The position numbers and the translations under genes were made by a program. Below are positions 52,937-61,694 of a stretch of 64,000 nt of DNA, piece by piece. Source of the stretch: Sulfurimonas sp. (GTDB lineage: Bacteria; Campylobacterota; Campylobacteria; Campylobacterales; Sulfurimonadaceae); NCBI GenBank assembly GCA_021732045.1, contig JAKFWK010000002.1:1-64000 (forward strand), written 5' to 3'. Every line of letters starts with the position of its first letter. Position 1 is the first letter of the stretch. Under the pieces are notes generated by a model. That model worked only from the letters and a program-made list of their open reading frames with translations, made no database searches and was not told the DNA's origin.

Positions 52937-53954
52937 CATCGCCGTAAGAGTAAAATCTATAATCATTGTCAATTGCCGTTTTGTATAATTCATGAGTTTT
53001 ATTTACTCCAATAAAAGATGCAACTAGCATCAATAGCGTTGATTTTGGTAGATGAAAATTTGTTAAAAGATGGTTTACTCTAAGAGGTTTATTGTTTGGA
53101 TGCAAAAATAGATTTGCTTCACCTTTTTGCAGATTTTTGTTTCTTGCATAAAACTCAATTGTTCTTGTTGTTGTGGTTCCAATGCTAAGTATCGGTGCAT
53201 CTGAGAGCAGTATATTTTTAGCTTCACTGGAGATGCTGTAGTATTCGGAGTGCATCGGATGATCTGTGATAATCTCCGTTTCAACTGGTTTAAATGTCCC
53301 ACTTCCTACATGCAGAGTAACAAATGCGTGAGTAAAACGCGAGCAGACTCTCTCATGCTGCTCTTTTGTGAAATGAAGTGAAGCTGTTGGAGCTGCAACC
53401 GCTCCATCTTCTTTCGCGAATACACTTTGGTATTCACTCTCGTCCTCTTTATTATCTTCTCTTTGTATGTATGGTGGCAAGGGAATATGACCAATTTTGT
53501 CTATTATGGGTAGCAACTCCTCAAATCTAAGAGGTTTTTTATTAACAAAGAAGTGTGCAATTCTGCTTCCGTCCTCGTTAAGTTTGGTAACAATAGCAGT
53601 TAAATTTTCATCAAAAAGAAGTTCGCTGCCTACTTTCATTTTGCCTCTAATATAAACGCTTATATCAAGAGCATTTAAGGGCTTATTGATTAGAAGTTCA
53701 ATATTTGCACCACTTGTTTTTTTACCAAAAAGTCTAGCTTTTATAACTTTTGTATCATTGAAAATAATGGCGCAATTTTTGGGGATAAACTCCTCAAGAT
53801 TAGAGAAGTTTGTGTGTATGATTTCGTCTGTTTCTCTGATGTAAACCAAGAGTTTTGCGCTATCTCTTGGTGAAGCAGGATGAGTTGCGATTAGCTCTTT
53901 TGGAAGAGAAAAATCATAACTCGAAGTTAGTAGAGAAGCACTATTTGTTATCAT
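52920..53954 (-). CDS. queA: S-adenosylmethionine:tRNA ribosyltransferase-isomerase
   Basis: 344 residues. YDFSLPKELIATHPASPRDS, AIIFNDTKVIKARLFGKK, PLPPYIQREDN, VAAPTASLHFT and LHVGSGTFKPV are QueA landmarks. It makes epoxyqueuosine in tRNA. It overlaps tatC by 14 bp at its start and dprA by 17 bp at its end. Confidence 0.95.
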   Translation of the reverse strand: MITNSASLLTSSYDFSLPKELIATHPASPRDSAKLLVYIRETDEIIHTNFSNLEEFIPKNCAIIFNDTKVIKARLFGKKTSGANIELLINKPLNALDISVYIRGKMKVGSELLFDENLTAIVTKLNEDGSRIAHFFVNKKPLRFEELLPIIDKIGHIPLPPYIQREDNKEDESEYQSVFAKEDGAVAAPTASLHFTKEQHERVCSRFTHAFVTLHVGSGTFKPVETEIITDHPMHSEYYSISSEAKNILLSDAPILSIGTTTTRTIEFYARNKNLQKGEANLFLHPNNKPLRVNHLLTNFHLPKSTLLMLVASFIGVNKTHELYKTAIDNDYRFYSYGDAMLIL

Positions 53955-54762
53955 TCTCTAGCGCTAGTGGCTCTTCTGTGTCTTCTTCATCCTCATCCTC
54001 TTCTTCATCTTCGGCAGGATTTACAAATTTAACTATTATTATGGAAACCCCATATAAAACTACAAGTGGTACTGCCATAAGAGATTGCGTTAAAACATCC
54101 GGAGGAGTTAGTATTGCTGAAATAATAAAAATTATAACAATAGCGTATCTAAAAAATCCAGACATCTGCTTATCATTAACTAAACCTAAGATAGCCAAAC
54201 CGTATGCAAAAATAGGTAGTTCAAACGCTATGCCAAAGCCAAACATAATTTTTGTAAAAAAGCCTACATAATCTTCTATATTTATAAGTGGAGTGAACTT
54301 GAAACTACCAAATGCGATTAGAAAGTCAAAACCAAATGGAGTTACAACATAGTATGCAAACGCGGCACCAAGTGCAAACATTACTGTTCCGCCGACTACA
54401 AAAGGAATAATAAGTTTTTTTTCGTTTGCATAAAGAGCTGGAGCCACAAAAAGCCATATTTGAGCAAGAATGATTGGTAAAGAAGCAATGAGCGCTGCAA
54501 AAAATGAAACAGTCATTGCCACAAAAAATGCACCGCCTATTTGGTTTGTAGTAACTTTTCCATCAATTGCAAAATTTGCAGTGCCATCAGTTAAAGATTG
54601 TTTACCGACCGAGACAAGAGCATCGTTCAGCGGCTGAACCAACCATGTGAGCAGTTCCTGGCTAAAAGAGAACATAATAAAAAACATAACAATTAGAGTC
54701 ACAACAGAAATTACTAATCTTTTTCTTAGTTCAACTAAGTGAGGTCTTATATCATCAAACAT
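53941..54762 (-). CDS. tatC: Sec-independent translocase TatC
   Basis: 273 residues with six membrane helices and TatC signatures: HLVELRKRLVISVVTL at the N-terminus (binding site of the twin-arginine signal), FEQ-like FGFGIAFELPIFAYGL, and ILTPPDVLTQSLMAVPLVVL. An acidic tail (EDEEEDEDEEDTEE) closes it. It overlaps tatB by 8 bp. Confidence 0.95.
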   Translation of the reverse strand: MFDDIRPHLVELRKRLVISVVTLIVMFFIMFSFSQELLTWLVQPLNDALVSVGKQSLTDGTANFAIDGKVTTNQIGGAFFVAMTVSFFAALIASLPIILAQIWLFVAPALYANEKKLIIPFVVGGTVMFALGAAFAYYVVTPFGFDFLIAFGSFKFTPLINIEDYVGFFTKIMFGFGIAFELPIFAYGLAILGLVNDKQMSGFFRYAIVIIFIISAILTPPDVLTQSLMAVPLVVLYGVSIIIVKFVNPAEDEEEDEDEEDTEEPLALENDNK

Positions 54763-55147
54763 TTACATCTTCTTTAGTTTTGTTTTTTTTAAAAGTCACT
54801 TCTTCTGGTTTGTTCGTTTTTTCTTTAGATGAATCAAGAGAATCATTGTGCATAAAAGAGTCATCTTCAAATGATGTTAATTTTGCTGCAATAGATCTCG
54901 TGTCAGTTGCACTTTTAACTGTATTGCTTGCATCTAGTAGTTCTTTTTTGTATGCCAGAGCTTCGTCTTTTAGCTCTCTTACATTCATTTCTTGCTCAAT
55001 TGAGTCTTTAAATGAACCAAGCGTTTCTTTTGTTTGTTTAAAAAATTTAGCTATTTGAACCATTGTGCTTGGAAGCTTATCTGGCCCAAGAAAAATTACA
55101 GCTACAATGGCGATAAGAAGTATCTCTGAAAAACCCATACCAAACAT
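54755..55147 (-). CDS. tatB: Sec-independent translocase TatB
   Basis: 130 residues: one membrane helix (MGFSEILLIAIVAVIFLGPD), the conserved Gly-Pro, an amphipathic helix (LPSTMVQIAKFFKQTKETLG) and a charged tail. Length and tail favour TatB over TatA. tatA is not in the window. Confidence 0.9.
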   Translation of the reverse strand: MFGMGFSEILLIAIVAVIFLGPDKLPSTMVQIAKFFKQTKETLGSFKDSIEQEMNVRELKDEALAYKKELLDASNTVKSATDTRSIAAKLTSFEDDSFMHNDSLDSSKEKTNKPEEVTFKKNKTKEDVNV

Positions 55148-55200
55148 AAAAAATCCTTAAAAATTATAATAGGGCGAATTTTAGCTAAAGAATAATTAAA

Positions 55201-56253
55201 CTAGGATATAAAGAGTGCTACCTCGTCCGCTAGAAGATAGTTATTGTTATAGTATATACCATCTTTTAGGGTTAATTTTTTTTCATAAACTAGAATATCT
55301 GCTCTTTTTAGTTCATTTGTATTTAAAAGGTTTTTATTTAAGCCAACACAAGAACGAAATCCTAGAAAAATTTGTTCGCTTTTTTTATCTTCTTCTGTTA
55401 GCACCTCCACTCTTATGTCAAGTGGATTTATTATATATTCTTCGAGATTTGTGGTTGGATAGAACCTATTCATATCCATTTTACCAACAGCACCGCTACC
55501 TAGTCCTATATAATCTTTGTATTGCCAGTATCCCATATTGTGTACGCTTTTATAAGAACCAAAGTTGCTAATTTCATATTGTTTAAATCCAGCTTTTTCG
55601 ATTTTCTTAAACAGCCATTTTGTTATAGTTAGTCTCTCTTTCGACATATATGGTTTTAGAGCAAAGGGTGTTGCTTCTTCGATGGTTAGAGCATAAGCGC
55701 TTAAGTGATTTATAGGCAGAGAAAATGCAATGCTCAAATCTTCTTCTAAGAGTTCTTTTGTGTCACCTAATGTTGCGTAGATTATGTCTAGTGAAATATT
55801 TGTAAATCCAACCTCTTTAGCGTTTATAATAGCCTCTTTTGCTTGTTTTGAGCTGTGCGCTCGGTTTAGCAGTTTTAGTTTTGCATCATTGAAGCTCTGA
55901 ACGCCAAAACTAACGCGATTAACACCCAGGTTGTGCATCTGGCTTAGCCACTCTTTATTCGCACTATTTGGATTTGCTTCTGTTGTTATCTCGATACCGT
56001 CTTTTAAATATGGAGAAAGCATTTCAAAGAGTTTTTTATAGAGTTTTGCTTCAACACAAGACGGAGTTCCACCACCAATAAAGAGTGCCTCTATCTCTTT
56101 GGCTACTACATCAAATCTTTTTAGTTCAAATTCCAGTTGGTTACAGAGTGCCTGCATATAGCTATTTTTGAGATGAAATTTATCAACATAAGAGTTAAAA
56201 GCACAGTAGTAACACTTAGAGTCACAAAATGGGATATGAATATATAGTAGCAT
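55201..56253 (-). CDS. hemW: HemW-like radical SAM haem chaperone
   Basis: 350 residues. The N-terminal LYIHIPFCDSKCYYCAFNSY has the HemW form of the cluster motif (CxxxCxxC without the fourth Cys of HemN), then ALFIGGGTPSCV and NRVSFGVQSFNDAKLKLLNR. HemW proteins bind and deliver haem rather than oxidise coproporphyrinogen. Given hemN at 32773, the split of roles is consistent. Confidence 0.85.
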   Translation of the reverse strand: MLLYIHIPFCDSKCYYCAFNSYVDKFHLKNSYMQALCNQLEFELKRFDVVAKEIEALFIGGGTPSCVEAKLYKKLFEMLSPYLKDGIEITTEANPNSANKEWLSQMHNLGVNRVSFGVQSFNDAKLKLLNRAHSSKQAKEAIINAKEVGFTNISLDIIYATLGDTKELLEEDLSIAFSLPINHLSAYALTIEEATPFALKPYMSKERLTITKWLFKKIEKAGFKQYEISNFGSYKSVHNMGYWQYKDYIGLGSGAVGKMDMNRFYPTTNLEEYIINPLDIRVEVLTEEDKKSEQIFLGFRSCVGLNKNLLNTNELKRADILVYEKKLTLKDGIYYNNNYLLADEVALFIS

Positions 56254-56363
56254 TTAGCCCCTGACCTATAAAATAAAATTGTACCAATAAATAAATTAAT
56301 ACCCATTAAAGCAATATGTGCTAAAGTTTTATAATTTTTTTATATAAATATTTTAGAAATTAT

Positions 56364-57746
56364 ATGGCTTGGAATATCATGAACAAAGATAGAAATATTT
56401 TAGATTATCTTGAGAAATTAAAAGATTTTTATAAAAAAAGCACAGATAATCAGCAGATGCTATTTTTTCAATTGATTGATACAATACTGGAATCTAAAGA
56501 TCTTGAAGAGATTAGCTTTGAAATAAAAAATGTAGAAAAGATAGACGCTCTTTCTGGCAGAGAAGTTTTAATTGAAGATATAGAGTTGCTGGAAGATGAG
56601 GCTATGTTGATTGTTTTTCAGCTTAATCAAACAGATGCTATCAAGCAGTTGTATGGGGCTGAGGTATTAAAAGAAGTTATTACAGACAAGGCTAGTAAGC
56701 TAAAATCCATAATAAATGAGAGTGGTGTCTCTCTTTATAGTATAAGCTTTCAGAAATTTGCTATTTTAGTAAGAGATAAGGCGCTCTTTGATAGATACTT
56801 TTCAATACTAAAGTTTTCTATTTTTAACAATATTGATAATTCTGTATATAATTCCAAAATTTATGGTGAGATTTTATCAGATTTTACAGTCGGAGTTTCG
56901 TATGGTAGAGACCATCTTTATCATAGAGCCAATATAGCCATACAAGAAGCCGTGCTATCTAAATCTCGTTATAAGATTTATGATAAAAATGCTGATGGAT
57001 TAGAGCTTAAAAAGGCAACTCTCGACAAGTTTAGAGTATACAAAACTGCACTTCATGATGGTCATATTGTCCCGTATTTTCAGCCTATAGTATCTGCTTC
57101 TACTGAAGAAATAATTAAATATGAGGCTTTGGCAAGACTTGTGCTTCCTGATGGAAGGGTAATCTCACCAATTGATTTTTTAAATACTGCAATAGAAGAT
57201 AAAACATTTGAGTTTTTTACAAGGCAGATGATGCAGAAAGTTTTTATTGTCTATGGCAATAATAGCTGTGAAATATCAATTAATTTGACATATGAAAATA
57301 TAAAATCAAAAACTATGCTTGAGTATATAAAGAATAGACTTGAGAAGTATGGTGGAGAGAGAATTACTTTTGAGATAGTTGAAACAGAAGAGATAGTTGA
57401 ATATAAAATAGTTGAAAATTTTATCAAAATGGTTAAAGAGTACGGTTGTAAAATATCTATAGATGACTTTGGTAGTGGGTATTCAAATTTTACAAATCTA
57501 TTTAAGTTGGATATTGATTATATAAAAATTGATGGAACAATAACAACGAGATTGTTAGATGCTGAAAAAGCAAGGATAATGATAAGAGGGCTTGTTGGAT
57601 TTGCAAAAAGCGTCAATGTTAAGACAATAGCTGAGTTTGTAAGCTCGAAAGAGCTTTTTGAGTGTGTTAGAAAACTTGGAGTTGACTATGTCCAAGGATA
57701 CTATCACGGAGAACCAAAAAATGCTAAAGATTACGGTTTAGAGTAG
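56364..57746 (+). CDS. EAL-domain protein with degenerate GGDEF
   Basis: 460 residues. The N-terminal half (about 85-215) follows the GGDEF fold but lacks the GGDEF residues; the EAL domain (about 230-455) has YEALARLVLPDG, INLTYENI, FEIVETEE, IDDFGSGYSNF, YIKIDG and YVQGYYHGEP. The metal and catalytic residues of c-di-GMP phosphodiesterases look present, although AEGVE reads AEFVS. ATG at 56379 is an alternative start. No membrane helix or sensory domain is seen. Confidence 0.82.
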   Translation: MAWNIMNKDRNILDYLEKLKDFYKKSTDNQQMLFFQLIDTILESKDLEEISFEIKNVEKIDALSGREVLIEDIELLEDEAMLIVFQLNQTDAIKQLYGAEVLKEVITDKASKLKSIINESGVSLYSISFQKFAILVRDKALFDRYFSILKFSIFNNIDNSVYNSKIYGEILSDFTVGVSYGRDHLYHRANIAIQEAVLSKSRYKIYDKNADGLELKKATLDKFRVYKTALHDGHIVPYFQPIVSASTEEIIKYEALARLVLPDGRVISPIDFLNTAIEDKTFEFFTRQMMQKVFIVYGNNSCEISINLTYENIKSKTMLEYIKNRLEKYGGERITFEIVETEEIVEYKIVENFIKMVKEYGCKISIDDFGSGYSNFTNLFKLDIDYIKIDGTITTRLLDAEKARIMIRGLVGFAKSVNVKTIAEFVSSKELFECVRKLGVDYVQGYYHGEPKNAKDYGLE

Positions 57747-57765
57747 GTTATAGTTTTTCTAATAT

Positions 57766-58140
57766 CTACTTAATTAGTGCTATTGCATCTATTTCCACTA
57801 ATGCGTTTCTTGGTAGCGTTTTAACTGCAACGGTTGAGCGAACCGGCTTATGAGAACCGAAAGCTTCCGCATATATCTCGTTTACGGTTGCAAAATCATC
57901 CATACTGCTTAAAAAAATAGTTGTTTTTACCACATTTTGTAGTGAGCTTCCAGCCTCTTGCAGGACAGCACTTAGATTCTTAAGAACCTGTTTTGTCTGC
58001 AATGCCACATCATTCCCAAGCATTTCACCCTCTGGTGTAAGCGCGATTTGCCCAGATGTAAATACCATCTTGTCCACTATAGCTGCTTGAGAGTATGGAC
58101 CAATTGCGGCTGGAGCCCTGTTTGTTTGTATGAATTTCAT
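57766..58140 (-). CDS. ridA: RidA-family imine deaminase
   Basis: 124 residues. RAPAAIGPYSQAAIV, VFTSGQIALTPEGE, VVKTTIFLSSMDDFATVN and RSTVAVKTLPRNALVEIDAI with the catalytic Arg are complete. RidA hydrolyses reactive enamine/imine intermediates from PLP enzymes. Confidence 0.93.
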   Translation of the reverse strand: MKFIQTNRAPAAIGPYSQAAIVDKMVFTSGQIALTPEGEMLGNDVALQTKQVLKNLSAVLQEAGSSLQNVVKTTIFLSSMDDFATVNEIYAEAFGSHKPVRSTVAVKTLPRNALVEIDAIALIK

Positions 58141-58152
58141 TCTTTTCCTTTT

Positions 58153-58542
58153 TTATTTTTTAGCTTCTTTTACTTCATCTAATAGTTCATAAAAGCCCTC
58201 TTTGCTTCTACTTCCTATTGTTGTGTAGATTATTTCACCTTTTTTTGTTAAAAAATAGTGTCTTGGAACAGGTTTTACCTCTAAGTGAGGTGGAATATCA
58301 TCTATGTCTCTTGAAAGATAAACAAGCACAAAATCTTTTTTTAATCTTTTTATAACTTCATCTTGTGATAAAACTTCTTTTTTAAATTTTTCACAAAATG
58401 GGCAATACTCAGAACCTAAAAAAACATAAACATCTTTTTTCTCTTTTGCTGCTTGTTTTAGTGCCGCGTCATAATCACTTGACCAGTTTAGTCCGGCGCT
58501 GAGTGAACTTATCATTACTATTAGTAAAAGAAAATATCTCAT
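58153..58542 (-). CDS. periplasmic thioredoxin-family protein (SoxW-like)
   Basis: 129 residues with a signal peptide (1-16, LSAG) and a thioredoxin-like domain with GSEYCPFCEKFKKEV (CxxC) near residue 47 and the cis-proline region VKPVPRHYF. It would act in periplasmic disulfide reduction, for example cytochrome c maturation or sulfur oxidation. It is 4 bp from dapE and 12 bp from ridA. Confidence 0.82.
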   Translation of the reverse strand: MRYFLLLIVMISSLSAGLNWSSDYDAALKQAAKEKKDVYVFLGSEYCPFCEKFKKEVLSQDEVIKRLKKDFVLVYLSRDIDDIPPHLEVKPVPRHYFLTKKGEIIYTTIGSRSKEGFYELLDEVKEAKK

Positions 58543-58546
58543 AAAC

Positions 58547-59644
58547 TTACTCCCAAATCTCTATTAATTTTTTAAAAATAGCATACAAATCTTCAACTTC
58601 TTTTATGCCTGTTCTCTCATTTACGGAGTGAATTGTATCATTTTTAACGCCAAATTCAATCACCTCGATGCCAAGAGGCGCTATAAATCTAGCATCAGAT
58701 GTTCCTCCTGCCGTGGAGTGTTTTGGCTTAAATCCCACAATATCCATAATTGCTTCATCTATCTTCTTTACCAATTTTGTGTTCGTATCTGTTTTAAAAG
58801 GGTGAGAACCTTGTACTAGACGCAACTCATAATCAAGCCCAGATAGATTTTTAGCCACAAAGTTTCTTATGTCCTCTTTTGTTGTAATGGTTGTATTTCT
58901 AACATTAAACATCATTGTGAGTTCGTTTGGAGTTACATTTGTCACTTGCATTCCTGCGCGAATGTCCGTTATCACAAACTTGCTAGGAGAGAAAAATTCA
59001 TCTCCATTATCAAGATCTACACCAGCCATTTTATGCAAAACACCAGCTATGTTATGGATAGGATTGATCGCTTTTTCAGGATATGCGGCATGGCCTTGCT
59101 TCCCTTTTATAGTTATATATCCATTTATTGAGCCACGGCGTCCAACTTTTATAGCATCACCAAATAGTGCCTCGCAAGTCGGCTCAGCAACAACAACTGC
59201 ATCTGGAAGCAGACTATTTTCTTTTAGATACTCAAGCACTTTTACGGTGCCATTTACTGCATCACCCTCTTCGTCTGATGTAAGCAAAAGAGAGATGGTT
59301 CCTTTAAAGTTCTTGGCTTCTTTAACGGCCTGAGTAAAAGCACAAACGCCACTTTTCATATCCTGCGCTCCACGGCCATAGATAAAACCATCTATTTCAG
59401 TCGCCTTGTATGGGTCACTATCCCACCCTTTACCTGCTGGAACAACATCTACATGTCCAGCAAAACAGAGATGTTCTCCATCACCAAACTTTTTATAAAT
59501 AAACAAGTTTTTAACATCTTCTACATCTACTCTTATCGGTGTAAACTCCGGTAAATACCCCTCTATAAACTCCAAAAGTCTACCATCATCTGGTGTTTCA
59601 CTTTTTGCTTCTATCATATACTTTAATAGTTCTATTGTTGTCAT
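58547..59644 (-). CDS. dapE: succinyl-diaminopimelate desuccinylase
   Basis: 365 residues of M20 metallopeptidase fold. CFAGHVDVVPAGKGWDSDP, YGRGAQDMKSGVCAF, LTSDEEGDAVNGT, EPTCEALFGD and GGTSDARFIAPLG carry the dinuclear zinc ligands. It makes LL-diaminopimelate for lysine and peptidoglycan. First of three co-directional genes (dapE, thioredoxin, ridA). Confidence 0.93.
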   Translation of the reverse strand: MTTIELLKYMIEAKSETPDDGRLLEFIEGYLPEFTPIRVDVEDVKNLFIYKKFGDGEHLCFAGHVDVVPAGKGWDSDPYKATEIDGFIYGRGAQDMKSGVCAFTQAVKEAKNFKGTISLLLTSDEEGDAVNGTVKVLEYLKENSLLPDAVVVAEPTCEALFGDAIKVGRRGSINGYITIKGKQGHAAYPEKAINPIHNIAGVLHKMAGVDLDNGDEFFSPSKFVITDIRAGMQVTNVTPNELTMMFNVRNTTITTKEDIRNFVAKNLSGLDYELRLVQGSHPFKTDTNTKLVKKIDEAIMDIVGFKPKHSTAGGTSDARFIAPLGIEVIEFGVKNDTIHSVNERTGIKEVEDLYAIFKKLIEIWE

Positions 59645-59686
59645 TTTTCAGCTTTTTTTGTTTTTTTGGCACAATTGTATCATTAT

Positions 59687-59790
59687 AGTTCTCGAAAAAC
59701 GAGTTTTTTTGTAGCTTTAGAGGGCTGGAAGAGATGATAAGTCCCTTTCACTAAAACGGACTTATTCGTTTTAGTGGGTAGCATCAGTGT
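59687..59790 (+). repeat. dispersed hairpin element, copy 2
   Basis: About 100 bp similar to 48407-48510. CTCG (59691-59694) and CGAG (59700-59703) form a small hairpin followed by seven T. CACTAAAACG (59749-59758) with CGTTTTAGTG (59767-59776) is a perfect 10-bp stem with loop GACTTATT. At stem position four the pair is T-A here and A-T in copy 1. It lies in the divergent gap between dapE and pgpA. Confidence 0.7.
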
Positions 59791-59830
59791 TTATTATAGA
59801 AAATGATACAATTCGCAAAAAAGGAAGATA

Positions 59831-60337
59831 ATGAACTGGTTTTTTATAACTTTAGGATACAGCGGGCTTTTTCCAAAAGCTCCAGGAACGGTTGGAACTA
59901 TCGTTTCTCTTCCTGTTGGAATGGCAATACTTATATATTTTAGTGCTCAAACACTTTTTTTAGCAGCTCTTCTTATTACTATAATTGCTATTCGTGAGAT
60001 TAATAGATACGAAAGCGTTAGTGGCACTCATGATGACAAGAGAATAGTCATTGATGAACTTGCCGGCATGTGGTTTGCGCTTAGCGTTGCTCCAGCTATC
60101 TCGATAAGTGCAGATCAGATAGGAAATTTTCAAAATGGATTTTTAGTTCAAAGCCTGCTCTCTTTTGTTCTATTTAGATATTTCGATATAACAAAACCCT
60201 CAATAATCGGAAGATTAGACAGAGAAGCAAGAGGTGGAATTGGAGTAATGGGTGATGACATTGTTGCTGGATTTGTTGCTGGAATACTAAGCGCTGCCAT
60301 TTGGCAAGGTATTCTTCAGATTCAAACTATGCTTTAA
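59831..60337 (+). CDS. pgpA: phosphatidylglycerophosphatase A
   Basis: 168 residues. YSGLFPKAPGTVGTIVSLP, YESVSGTHDDKRIVIDELAG and RGGIGVMGDDIVAGFVAG are the conserved PgpA blocks, with several membrane helices. It dephosphorylates phosphatidylglycerophosphate to phosphatidylglycerol. GGAAG precedes the ATG. It faces the unknown gene at 60377 across a strong terminator. Confidence 0.93.
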   Translation: MNWFFITLGYSGLFPKAPGTVGTIVSLPVGMAILIYFSAQTLFLAALLITIIAIREINRYESVSGTHDDKRIVIDELAGMWFALSVAPAISISADQIGNFQNGFLVQSLLSFVLFRYFDITKPSIIGRLDREARGGIGVMGDDIVAGFVAGILSAAIWQGILQIQTML

Positions 60338-60340
60338 AAA

Positions 60341-60366
60341 CTCTCACAACTTCAATGTTGTGAGAG
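60341..60366. terminator. bidirectional terminator
   Basis: A perfect 10-bp stem, CTCTCACAAC (60341-60350) and GTTGTGAGAG (60357-60366), with loop TTCAAT. On the minus strand it is followed by TTTTTAAAG, so it ends the TorD operon well; it also lies 3 bp after the pgpA stop. Confidence 0.88.
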
Positions 60367-60376
60367 TAAAGATACT

Positions 60377-60883
60377 CTAAATAGATATTGGATCATCAGT
60401 TACTTCTATCTCTTCAAAGTCTTCTGCAATCTGCTTAAGTGTCTTCATAATTTTATTGGCCTTAACTATATACTCGTCAAAAATAGTTTTAGATGAAGGA
60501 AAAGCCTCACTTAGTTCTGTGTAGATAAGTATGCGACCATTTATGTGTTTGTTAATCTCATAAAAAGCATCTTCAAGATATTTTCTTGTGGTTGTGTGTC
60601 TAAAAAGAGCTCGAACCATTTTGACTCTCTCTTTGATTGGGATAGACTCCCCGATTGCTTCTGCGATTCTTTTTATGTCTAATCTTGAGAGATAAACTCC
60701 ACTAATTGAAGGTGCTAAAAGTTTTTCTGTAAGGATGTCCACAAACTGTGGGAAAGGCTCGTTGTCATCTTTGTCTCCGGCATCTCTGTTGTCCGCCACA
60801 TTTCCATCTGTGCCAACAGAGCAATCTTCTTTTATAAAATTATCAAATTCCGCTCTTAGACTATCTAAATTATTTACACTCAT
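60377..60883 (-). CDS. unknown acidic protein
   Basis: 168 residues, not recognised; no signal or membrane helix. An acidic disordered stretch (about 18-42, NVADNRDAGDKDDNE) precedes a helical region with LLAPSISGVYLSRLDIKRIA and ALFRHTTTRKYLEDAFYEIN. It is last in the TorD-polyferredoxin operon, 9 bp from the shikimate-dehydrogenase-like gene, so a role in the same maturation or regulatory pathway is likely. Confidence 0.6.
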   Translation of the reverse strand: MSVNNLDSLRAEFDNFIKEDCSVGTDGNVADNRDAGDKDDNEPFPQFVDILTEKLLAPSISGVYLSRLDIKRIAEAIGESIPIKERVKMVRALFRHTTTRKYLEDAFYEINKHINGRILIYTELSEAFPSSKTIFDEYIVKANKIMKTLKQIAEDFEEIEVTDDPISI

Positions 60884-60892
60884 TTTTTCTCC

Positions 60893-61690
60893 TTAAAATC
60901 TCATATTGCTTTTGTCATACTCAAGATGCTTGTTCTTTTCTAGATATTTAAAAATAGCATCACCAAACTCTACCAACAACTCATCAAAACCAAAATAACT
61001 CTGCTCTAGCTCTTTACTTCTCTTCTTTAAGGCAGAAAACTCTTTTTTTGGCTTCATATCAACATTGATAGCGCTAAGCTTTTCAACCATCTCAAAGTTC
61101 TCAAAATCAGAGAAATCAACAACTGCATCGTACGATGAGAAATCAATACTCATAGAATCTGCGATTCTATTTATATCCGCATCAACTAGCTGTATCTGCG
61201 AAGTAAAATCCATCAACATCTCTAAATCGCGGTAATAATAGTCAACAGTGAACTCTTCTGCCAAATAGGCGAATGCCTTAGCGCTTGGTGAAATCCCAAT
61301 AAGAGCAACTTTTTTTACATCTTTTATTCTTAAAAAGTCTATTAAAACATTTGTACCTAAAACATCTCCAATTAGCCTCTGCTCATCCCTTATCAAAACA
61401 TCGCAGATTCCAAATTTAAGGACAAGCTCACTTGCTTCGTCTAGGATATCAACCACTTTTGAACTGTATTCACTTGAAATAAACGCACCATTTACATGTG
61501 ATTTTTTCATATTTACAACCGTAAAGTAAAAATCATCTTCACGAATATTCATAGGAATTATCATGGCATCTTTGTTTGATGCTTTAAATTTTTTATTTAA
61601 AACTGCGCTTAGACTACTCTGTCCAGCAAACTCACCTATAAAACCATAAAGTTTTGTTTGGTGAGATATCTCGTTTGCGTCATTCATCAT
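60893..61690 (-). CDS. shikimate-dehydrogenase-like protein of unknown role
   Basis: 265 residues. LYGFIGEFAGQSSLSAVLNK, a VNGAFISSEYSSKVVDILDE segment, RLIGDVLGTNVLIDFLR and VKKVALIGISPSAKAFAYLA follow the order of AroE: N-terminal substrate domain, the G-N-T-D-like turn, then the NADP domain. The AroE catalytic Lys and Asp are not clearly kept (IGDVLGTN replaces the usual GxNTD), and the glycine motif is altered. It is therefore likely a repurposed paralogue. It sits between the polyferredoxin and the unknown acidic protein with 4 and 9 bp gaps. Confidence 0.6.
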   Translation of the reverse strand: MMNDANEISHQTKLYGFIGEFAGQSSLSAVLNKKFKASNKDAMIIPMNIREDDFYFTVVNMKKSHVNGAFISSEYSSKVVDILDEASELVLKFGICDVLIRDEQRLIGDVLGTNVLIDFLRIKDVKKVALIGISPSAKAFAYLAEEFTVDYYYRDLEMLMDFTSQIQLVDADINRIADSMSIDFSSYDAVVDFSDFENFEMVEKLSAINVDMKPKKEFSALKKRSKELEQSYFGFDELLVEFGDAIFKYLEKNKHLEYDKSNMRF

Positions 61691-61694
61691 ATTT

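Noticed and set aside
53855..54271. Plus-strand frame with a serine run across queA/tatC
   Set aside because: It is the complement of the acidic TatC tail and shows no independent signal.
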